From Oceanicola sp. (GTDB lineage: Bacteria; Pseudomonadota; Alphaproteobacteria; Rhodobacterales; Rhodobacteraceae), in contig CP051231.1 in NCBI GenBank assembly GCA_017792405.1, positions 4,179,295-4,243,294 of the forward strand: a stretch of DNA of 64,000 bases, read 5' to 3'. How positions within the stretch are numbered: position 1 is the stretch's first letter; each line of letters begins with the position of its first letter. Position numbers and translations under genes: made by a program. This document shows, one piece after another, positions 32,595-42,600 of this stretch. Below the pieces are notes generated by a model, which made no database searches, was not told the origin of the DNA, and saw only the letters and a list, made by a program, of their open reading frames with translations.

Positions 32595-33134
32595 CTACCC
32601 CACGCGCTCCGGTGGCCAAGGCCGGGAATCCTCTGCAGCGATCCACGCCTGCACCCACTCCGGCAGCACCTTGCCCGGATGGTCGGCAATCCCCAGCGCC
32701 TCCATCACTTCCACCGGTGGCACAATGCCCGACGAACCCGTCACCGCACTCCGAAACACGGCCTGCCCGCAGCAGGTTTCGCCGCGCCACATGCTCTGCT
32801 CGATGTAAATGAAGCGATGGTCCCAGCCGATCATCCGGCTCCGGGTGGAGAACTTCTGAAACATGGTGATCCGCTTGCGGTAGCGCACCGCCGAGCCTGC
32901 AATGGTCAGCCCCCAGCGCTTTGCCCGCAGCACCGGTACCAGCCCGGTGCGCCGTGCCAGCGGAATGCGGCCCAGATCGTACAGCGTGAGCGTGCGCCCG
33001 TTGTTCAGCTCCATCCAGAAATCCAGATCCCACGGCCAGCAGCGATGGTGGCTGATGTGGGTGCCGTCAAAGGGCAGGGCGGGCTGGCGGCCTGCGAGCC
33101 AGAGCTCCTTGGCCATGCGGATGAAAGGGTACAT
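32595..33134 (-). CDS. Acyl-CoA thioesterase-like hotdog protein
   Basis: Protein of 179 residues from ATG 33134. The hotdog-fold block is WDLDFWMELNNGRTLTLYDL, a variant of the catalytic helix of 4-hydroxybenzoyl-CoA thioesterases in which Asp/Asn precede the helix, followed by RIPLARRTGLVPVLRAK and IGWDHRFIYIEQSMW. The substrate is not known. It is a single gene convergent with the MscS-type gene. Alternative: a THEM6-like protein without catalytic activity. Confidence 0.8.
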   Translation of the reverse strand: MYPFIRMAKELWLAGRQPALPFDGTHISHHRCWPWDLDFWMELNNGRTLTLYDLGRIPLARRTGLVPVLRAKRWGLTIAGSAVRYRKRITMFQKFSTRSRMIGWDHRFIYIEQSMWRGETCCGQAVFRSAVTGSSGIVPPVEVMEALGIADHPGKVLPEWVQAWIAAEDSRPWPPERVG

Positions 33135-33259
33135 GCGGCGCACCCTGCGCCGCCTGCCGCCAGCGTCAATCGCGACGTCACGGCACGGTTAAGCCTGTTG
33201 CAACTCTGGCCTGCCATGAATACCTACATCGCGGCCATTACGGAGACCCGCCCACGCTG

Positions 33260-33544
33260 ATGATCTACCAGTTGCTCGACCTCATCCTCGGTGTGGTTTT
33301 CTTCATCATGCTGGCCCACGTGATCATGAGCTGGCTGATCTCCTTCCAGATCCTCAACCTGCGCCAACCCTTCGTCTATCAGCTGTGGGATGGCCTCAAC
33401 CGCCTGCTCGAGCCGGTCTACCGCCCGATCCGCCGCGTGCTGCCCGACACCGGCGCGCTCGATCTTGCGCCTCTGGTCGCCTTCATCGTGGTGATCGCCC
33501 TGCGCAACATCATCCTGCCCGGCGTCTTCCAGCAACTGATCTGA
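33260..33544 (+). CDS. YggT family membrane protein
   Basis: Small membrane protein of 94 residues with two hydrophobic stretches (LLDLILGVVFFIMLAHVIMS and LAPLVAFIVVIALRNIILP) separated by the family block LNRLLEPVYRPIRRVLPDTG. YggT proteins are linked to osmotic tolerance and to cell-division or photosystem genes, but a molecular role is unproven. Stand-alone gene. Confidence 0.9.
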   Translation: MIYQLLDLILGVVFFIMLAHVIMSWLISFQILNLRQPFVYQLWDGLNRLLEPVYRPIRRVLPDTGALDLAPLVAFIVVIALRNIILPGVFQQLI

Positions 33545-33691
33545 GCGGCCCACGCGGGCAAAACCTCACGCCCACCTCTTAAAATCGTGACCGAAATCCC
33601 CTATCTTGAGGGCACCATCGCGGAAATTTCTGCCGCGGGGGGCAAGAAAAGTCATTCAAACCTCACCAAGTCATTTCGGGAGATCGAACCT

Positions 33692-34132
33692 ATGGCGAAC
33701 AATATCAAAGCAGCAGACTGGCGCGTTGCCGGCCTCGCCCAGATCGGCGGTGCAGCCGCGGTCGGCGGCGGCGTCTGGACCTTCGAGATGCGCAGCGCAA
33801 CGGCCAACCATCGCGGCACCTATACTTTCACCGGCTACGGCCTCGGGGTGGGCGGCTCGCTCGGCGGCGCGTCCATGCCCGATTTCAGCACCGGCGGCCT
33901 CAGCTACACCGACCTTGAGTGCGAACGCGCCTTCAGCGCCGATGACCTGCACGGCAGCGCCGGGCGGCTGACCACGGCAGGCGCCGGGCTCTCTGTCGGC
34001 TACGGCGTGACCATCATCACCGCCTTCAACTGGGGCGGCTACATGTTCTCCAGCCAGGAGTGCTTCGGCGGCACCATCGGCGTGGGGGCTTCGGCCATCA
34101 CCACCGCAGGCATGTGGCACCGGATCGGCTAG
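33692..34132 (+). CDS. Glycine-rich protein of unknown function
   Basis: Protein of 146 residues from ATG 33692, with GGGAG 9 bases upstream; the frame is open to 33587, but that portion has no ribosome site. It is unusually rich in Gly, Ala and Thr, with IGGAAAVGGGVWTFEM, YTFTGYGLGVGGSLGGASMP and IGVGASAITTAGMWHRIG, and only two cysteines (LECERAFS, SQECFGG). There is no signal peptide. I do not recognise it. The repeated short Gly-rich beta-like segments suggest a compact beta protein or bacteriocin-like structure, but this is a guess. It lies between yggT and recQ and does not appear to be in an operon. Confidence 0.65.
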   Translation: MANNIKAADWRVAGLAQIGGAAAVGGGVWTFEMRSATANHRGTYTFTGYGLGVGGSLGGASMPDFSTGGLSYTDLECERAFSADDLHGSAGRLTTAGAGLSVGYGVTIITAFNWGGYMFSSQECFGGTIGVGASAITTAGMWHRIG

Positions 34133-34206
34133 CGCCGGGTTCCGGTTGCGGCGCCTTCGGCGCGGGGGGTAGGTAGGGGCAACTTCCCCTCACCCGGCCC
34201 CCGCCC

Positions 34207-36267
34207 ATGACCGCCCAAACCGCGCCTTCCGAACTTCTTCACTCCGTCTTCGGCTTCCCCGAGTTTCGCCCGGGGCAGGAAGAGATCGTCACTTCGGTGC
34301 TGTCCGGCGAGCCGACCCTCGCCATCATGCCCACCGGCGGCGGCAAGTCGCTCTGTTACCAACTCCCCGCGCTCTGCCGCGAGGGGGCCACCCTCGTGAT
34401 CTCCCCCCTCATCGCCCTTATGCGCGATCAGGTCGCCGCCCTGCGCGGCCTCGGGGTGGAGGCGGGCGCGCTCTGCTCGGCCAACACCGAGGAAGAGACC
34501 GATGCCGTCTTCCGCGCCATCGACGAGGGGGCGCTGAAAATCCTCTACATGGCCCCCGAGCGCCTGCGCTCCTCCGGCACCGAACGTCTGCTGCGCCGTG
34601 CGGGCGTGCAGCTCATCGCCGTGGACGAGGCCCATTGCGTCAGCCAATGGGGTCATGACTTCCGCCCCGATTACCTCGAGATCGGCCCGCTCTGCGCCCG
34701 CATGGGCGTGCCGCTCGCCGCCTTCACCGCGACGGCGGATGCCGAAACGCAGGAAGAGATCGTCACCCGCCTCTTCGGCGGCACCCCACCCCGCGCCTTC
34801 CTCCGCGGTTTCGACCGGCCCAACATCCGCCTCGCCTTCGAGGCCAAGGACAAACCCCGCAATCAGATGCTTGCCTTCGCCGCCGCCCGGCGCGGGCAGG
34901 CCGGGATCATCTATTGCGGCACCCGGGCGCGGACCGAGAGCATCGCCGCCGCCCTCACCGCCGAAGGTCACGCCGCCGTGGCCTACCACGCGGGCATGGA
35001 GGCCGAGCCGCGCCGCGAGGTCGAGCGCCGGTTCCAGGCCGAGGACGGGCTAATCGTCGTGGCGACCGTGGCCTTCGGGATGGGCGTGGACAAGCCCGAT
35101 ATCCGCTGGGTGCTGCACGCCGACCTGCCCAAATCCATCGAAAGCTACTACCAGGAGATCGGTCGCGCCGGCCGCGATGGCCTGCCCGCCGACACGCTCA
35201 CCCTCTACGGCCCCGATGACATCCGCCTGCGCCGTTCGCAGGTCGACGAGTCGCTCGCCCCGCCCGAGCGCCGCGTGGCCGACCACGGCCGCCTCAACGC
35301 CCTGCTCGGTCTGGCCGAGGCACAGGGTTGCCGCCGCAAGCTGCTGCTGGGCTACTTCGGCGAGGAGAGCGACGATTGCGGCAACTGCGACCTCTGCGAA
35401 AAGCCCCCCGAGGTCTTCGACGGCACCGAGGCGGTGCGCATGGCGCTCTCCGCCGCGCTGCGCACCGGCGAGTGGTTTGGCGCGGGCCACCTGACCGATA
35501 TCCTGCTCGGCATCGAAACCGACAAGGTCCGCCAGCGCGGTCATACCGATCTGCCCACCTTCGGTGTCGGCACCAAGCACAGCCGCAAGGTCTGGCAAGC
35601 GGTGTTCCGGCAGATGATGGGGCTCGATCTCATGCGCCCCGACCCCGAGCGCCACGGTGCCCTGCGCATGACCGAGGCCGCCCGCCCGATCCTACGCGGC
35701 GAGGCCAGCATCACCCTGCGCCGCGATTCCATCGCCAAGGCCGATACCGCCCGCCGCCCGGCGGTGAAGATGCTGGTGAGCGAAGAAGACGCCCCGCTGC
35801 TCTCGGCCCTCAAGGCCAAGCGCCGCGCCTTGGCCGAGGCGCAGCGCGTCCCGGCCTACGTGGTCTTCCCCGACCGCACGCTGATCGAGATGGTCGAGCA
35901 GAGGCCCGAAACGCTGGACCAGATGGCGCAGGTCAGCGGCGTCGGCGCCAAGAAGCTGGAGCGCTACGGCGCCGAGTTTCTCGCCGTTCTGACCGGCCAG
36001 ACCACGCCCGAGATGCACCCGGCCCGGCGCGAGATGGCCGCGCGAGGGAAGGGCGAAGCCTTCGACCGGTTGCAGGAGGCTGTGCAACAGCTCTACCGAG
36101 GCGAGGACGGCACCGAGAAACCGCTCTCCTGCGACACCGCCCTGCTGCGCCGAATCGTCAAGGCCGCACCCGCCAACATCGACGCGCTGGGAAGGGTGCA
36201 GGGCATGAGCGAGCGCCACGTCGACCGCTTCGGCCCGGCTTTCCTTGCGGCACTGGCAAGCGAGTAG
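34207..36267 (+). CDS. recQ: ATP-dependent DNA helicase RecQ
   Basis: 3'-5' DNA helicase of 686 residues for recombination and replication-fork repair. Motif I IMPTGGGKSLCYQLPAL, motif II as DEAHCVSQWGHDFRPDY, motif VI within YYQEIGRAGRDGLPADTLTL; the RecQ C-terminal zinc site is CRRKLLLGYFGEESDDCGNC followed by DLC. An HRDC domain (from about 520) with VFPDRTLIEMVEQRPETLDQ is present, and about 70 extra residues follow, giving a second HRDC-like region at the C-terminus (LLRRIVKAAPANIDALGRVQ). The DEAH helicase is complete. Confidence 0.96.
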   Translation: MTAQTAPSELLHSVFGFPEFRPGQEEIVTSVLSGEPTLAIMPTGGGKSLCYQLPALCREGATLVISPLIALMRDQVAALRGLGVEAGALCSANTEEETDAVFRAIDEGALKILYMAPERLRSSGTERLLRRAGVQLIAVDEAHCVSQWGHDFRPDYLEIGPLCARMGVPLAAFTATADAETQEEIVTRLFGGTPPRAFLRGFDRPNIRLAFEAKDKPRNQMLAFAAARRGQAGIIYCGTRARTESIAAALTAEGHAAVAYHAGMEAEPRREVERRFQAEDGLIVVATVAFGMGVDKPDIRWVLHADLPKSIESYYQEIGRAGRDGLPADTLTLYGPDDIRLRRSQVDESLAPPERRVADHGRLNALLGLAEAQGCRRKLLLGYFGEESDDCGNCDLCEKPPEVFDGTEAVRMALSAALRTGEWFGAGHLTDILLGIETDKVRQRGHTDLPTFGVGTKHSRKVWQAVFRQMMGLDLMRPDPERHGALRMTEAARPILRGEASITLRRDSIAKADTARRPAVKMLVSEEDAPLLSALKAKRRALAEAQRVPAYVVFPDRTLIEMVEQRPETLDQMAQVSGVGAKKLERYGAEFLAVLTGQTTPEMHPARREMAARGKGEAFDRLQEAVQQLYRGEDGTEKPLSCDTALLRRIVKAAPANIDALGRVQGMSERHVDRFGPAFLAALASE

Positions 36268-36279
36268 CGGCCGCTCGTC

Positions 36280-36298
36280 AACCGCCCCGGCGGTTTCC
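36280..36298 (+). terminator. Possible terminator after recQ
   Basis: AACCGC-CCCG-GCGGTT hairpin followed by TCCTC rather than a full T-run, 13 bases after the recQ stop. Weak but well placed. Confidence 0.35.
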
Positions 36299-36388
36299 TC
36301 GCATCCGCCGGGGCGCGGCGAAGACGCCTCGAAGCGCGGATCAGCCTCCCCGGTTCACCTCGCCCGCGACACCCGCTAAAAGCTCCTC

Positions 36389-37165
36389 ATGCTCATCGTG
36401 ATCTCCCCCGCCAAGCGGCTCGACTGGCAGCCGCGCGACCTTGCCCAAACAGCCCCGGCCTTCCCCGAAGACGCCGCCAAATTGGCCCGCGCCGGTGCCA
36501 AGCTCTCGCGGCCCGCGTTGCAGAAGCTGATGGGCATCTCGCCCGATCTGGCCAAGCTCAATCAGGACCGGTTCCGCGCCTTCTCGCCCGAGCCGGAGGC
36601 CGAGGTGACCCGCCCCGCCGCCTTCGCCTTTGCGGGCGACACCTACACCGGCCTCGAGGCCGCCTCGCTCGACCCCGAAGAGCTCGACTGGGCACAGGAT
36701 CACCTCCGCATTTTGTCCGGCCTTTACGGTTTGCTCCGCCCCCGCGACGCGATCCAGCCTTACCGGCTCGAGATGGGTTCGCGGCTGAAGGTCGGCCGCA
36801 ACCCGAGCCTCTATGCCCATTGGGGTGATCGTCTGGCCAAGGCGCTCACCGCGCAGGCCGAGGCGCTGGGCACCGACACGCTCGTCAACTGCGCCAGCCA
36901 GGAGTATTTCGGCGCGGTCGATCCCAAGGCGCTGGGCGGGCTGACGGTCACCACCCCGCGCTTTCTTGAAGAAAAGCCAGGCGGCCCGAAGCAGGTGAGC
37001 TTCTTCGCCAAACAGGCGCGCGGCGCGATGGCGCGGTTCATCATCCAGAACCGCCTGCAATCCGCCACCGCGCTGGAAGGTTTCGACACCGGCGGCTATC
37101 GCTTCCGCCCCGATCTCTCCGAACCCGGCGCGCCCACCTTCTCGCGGCCAGACACCACGGCCTGA
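36389..37165 (+). CDS. yaaA: Peroxide stress protein YaaA (DUF328)
   Basis: Protein of 258 residues, full family length. The DUF328 signature is visible at the N-terminus (LIVISPAKRLDW) and in LSGLYGLLRPRDAIQPYRLE, MGSRLKVGRNPSLYAHWGDR and VNCASQEYFGAVDPKAL. In E. coli YaaA lowers free iron and limits DNA damage during peroxide stress; the fold binds DNA. It is convergent with the hybrid histidine kinase gene. Confidence 0.94.
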   Translation: MLIVISPAKRLDWQPRDLAQTAPAFPEDAAKLARAGAKLSRPALQKLMGISPDLAKLNQDRFRAFSPEPEAEVTRPAAFAFAGDTYTGLEAASLDPEELDWAQDHLRILSGLYGLLRPRDAIQPYRLEMGSRLKVGRNPSLYAHWGDRLAKALTAQAEALGTDTLVNCASQEYFGAVDPKALGGLTVTTPRFLEEKPGGPKQVSFFAKQARGAMARFIIQNRLQSATALEGFDTGGYRFRPDLSEPGAPTFSRPDTTA

Positions 37166-37177
37166 GCCGCACAGGCC

Positions 37178-39493
<2,316 letters not shown>

Positions 39494-39529
39494 ATCTCGG
39501 CTCCCCATCGCTCGGGGCACGCGGGAATC

Positions 39530-39586
39530 ATGGTTAAGGCGCCCTCGGCACCGGTTTTGCCTGCTTTCGGTTTAAACCGTCTTAAC
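39530..39586. promoter_or_regulatory. CtrA-like motifs upstream of the hybrid kinase
   Basis: ATGGTTAA at 39530-39537 (complement of TTAACCAT, a CtrA half-site) and TTAA-N6-TTAAC at 39572-39586 lie in the divergent region between the kinase and the A2M gene. The spacing differs by one from the TTAA-N7-TTAA consensus. Tentative. Confidence 0.3.
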
Positions 39587-39690
39587 GTGAATTGAGCGTT
39601 CACAACTCCTCCGCGCCACTGGACTCGCGTCGCAGCGCCATGCCACCATCGCCGCGGATTCAACGCATTTCAGATCCGAGGTCATTACCC

Positions 39691-42600
39691 ATGCGCCGCC
39701 TCCTCGCGCCCCTTCTCTGCCTGCTGCTTCTTGCCGTCACCGGCCTGCCAGTCACCGCCCAGCAGGGGCCCGGCGCGCCTGCGCCGATCCCCGAGCGGCG
39801 GCTGATCCCCGAGAAGGACACCGACTTTTACGGTGCCGACCTGCGCGCGCTTTTCGATACCTCCTACGATGCCTGCCGCACTGCCTGCCTTGCCGATACC
39901 GCCTGCGGGGCCTTCACGTTCAACGCACGTTCCAACGCCTGCTTCCCCAAGCGCGGGGTCGAGCGGCGCGAGCCCTATGAGGGGGCGCAATCCGCCACCG
40001 TCGTCTCCGAAGCCCCGGATCGCATCGCGCTCGCGCGCAGCCGCGCCGCCGAGCTGGCCTTCCTGCGCCCGGGTGACCTTTCCTCCGCCCGCGACTTCGC
40101 CGAGGGCATGGCAAGCCTCCACTCCCCCGCCGGGTGGACACTGGATCGCCTGCAATCCGGCGCGCTCGAAGCCTTCCGCAATGGCAATGCCCGCGAAGCG
40201 ATGATCTGGATGGGCCCCGCCGTTGTTCTGGCCGACCGCGACGATCAGTGGATCGACTATGCCCGTTACGCGCTGGACGCGACGGGTGAGAACAGCTCCC
40301 AGAAGCGCCAGTATGACCGCCGCGCGCTGATGGGCGCGATCAATGGCTACCTGCGGGCCGACACGCCCTCCGAGCAGTCCTCCGCCCTCAAGGTGATGGC
40401 CTCCGCGCTGGAGCGAGCAGGCCGCGGGCGCGACATGATCCCCGCCCTCCGCCTCGCCCAGGCCACCCTGCCCGAGCCGGGCACACAGGCCGCACTGGAT
40501 GATGCGCTGGGCAAATACGGCTTCCGTGTCACCGACGATCAGGTGGACCCGAACCCCGTTGTGCCCCGCATCTGCGCCACCTTCTCCGAACGGCTGGCCG
40601 AGAGCGGCACCGATTATGCGCCCTACGTGTCCTTGCCCGGCACCTCCTTCACCGCCGAGGCCTCTGGCAACCAGCTCTGCATCGAGGGTCTGGTGCATGG
40701 CGAGCGCTACCGCGTTGTGCTCCGCGCTGGCCTGCCCTCTGCCACCGGCGAGAAGATGGCCAAGGATGTCGAGCTTTCCTTCTACGTCCGCGACCGTGCC
40801 GCACAGGTCCGCTTTCCGGGCCGCGCCTACGTGCTGCCCAAAACCACCGATGCGGCCATTCCGATCGTCACCGTCAACACCGAAGAGGTCGACCTCACCC
40901 TGCACCGCGTCTCCGACCGCAACCTCCTCCGGGTGATACAAGAGAGCTACTTCGGCCGCCCGCTCAATGAGTGGGAAGAAGACTACTTCGAAGGCGACAT
41001 CGCCGAGACCGTCTGGGAAGGTACCGGCCACATGGAGCGGCGCCTGAACGAAGATGTCACCACCCGCCTGCCCATGGCCGAGGCCATCGCCGATCTGCCC
41101 GCCGGGGTCTATGCCCTCAAGGCCGCGATCCGCGGCGCCGATCCCTATGAGAACCCAGCCGCCACACAGTGGTTCGTGATCTCCGACATCGGCCTCGCCT
41201 CCATGTCGGGCGCCGATGGGCTGCACGTCTTCACCCGTTCCCTCACCAATGCCGACCCGATTGAGGGGCTTTCCGTCACGCTGCTTTCGCGCTCCAACCG
41301 CGAACTGGGGCAGGCCACGACCGACGCGCAGGGCTACGCCAAGTTCGAGTCGGGGCTGACCCTCGGGCGCGGCGGCGCGGCCCCCGCGATGGTGCTGGTC
41401 AAGAACGGCGACGACGACATGGGCTTCCTGTCGCTCACCGATCCCTCCTTCGATCTCTCCGACCGAGGGGTGGAAGGCCGCGAGCCTGCTGGCGCGGTGG
41501 ATGCCTTCCTCACCACCGACCGTGGCGCCTACCGCGCGGGTGAAACCATCTATGCCACCGCTCTGGTGCGCGATGCCAAGGCCGAGGCCGTCCAAGGCCT
41601 GCCGCTCACCGCCATCCTGACCCGCCCTGACGGGGTGGAATACGCACGCCATTTCTCTGCCGAAGGCGTGGACGGCGGCCATGTGTTCTCCATGCCGGTG
41701 TCCGGCGTCGCCCCGCGCGGGGCCTGGTCGCTGGCCCTCCATGCCGACCCGAAGGCACCGCCCATCGCCACCAGGACCGTGCTGGTGGAAGATTTCCTGC
41801 CCGAGCGGATCGACTTTTCCATCGACGTGCCCACCAAGGGGCTGACCGAGGGCGAGGCGGTGGCCGGTGTCGAGGTGCGCTACCTCTTTGGCGCGCCCGG
41901 CGCGGGCCTTCCGGTCGAGGGCGAGCTGCGCATCTCCCCCCGCCGCCAGCTTGAGGGCTTTGCGGGCTACCACTTCGGCACCCACAACAGCGGCGCCCGC
42001 CCGCAAACCTCCTACCTCAACAGCACCACCACCGATGACGAGGGCATGGCCCAGCTCGCGCTCGACATGCCCGGCGAGATGGAGGCTTTCGACGGCCCCA
42101 TTGAGGCCCGTCTGACCGTGCGCGTGGCCGAAGGTTCCGGCCGCCCGGTGGAGCGCCGCGAGGCCGTGGTGACGGGGCCGGGCAAGCCGATGATCGGCAT
42201 CAAGCCCGCATTCGAAGGGGTCGTGCCCGAAGGCACCGAAGCCGCCTTCTCGGTGATCGCGGTAGATGCCGACCTTGCCCCCGCCGAAATGTCCGTGAAA
42301 TGGACGCTGAACCGCGTCACCCGCCGCTACCAGTGGTACTCGGAATATGGCGCGTGGAACTGGGAGCCGATCACCCGCCGCGAGCGCATTGCCACCGGCG
42401 AGGGTCGTCTGGGCGAGACGCCCCTGCAAGTCGCTGGCCTCGTCGAATGGGGCAACTACGAGCTGGTCGTCGAGCGGGTCGACGGTGCCTTCACCGCCGC
42501 CTCCTACGAGTTTTACGCCGGCTGGTATGCCCCGGCGGATGTCTCCTCCACGCCCGACACGCTCGACGTGTCGCTCGATGCCGAAAGCTACAAGCCGGGG

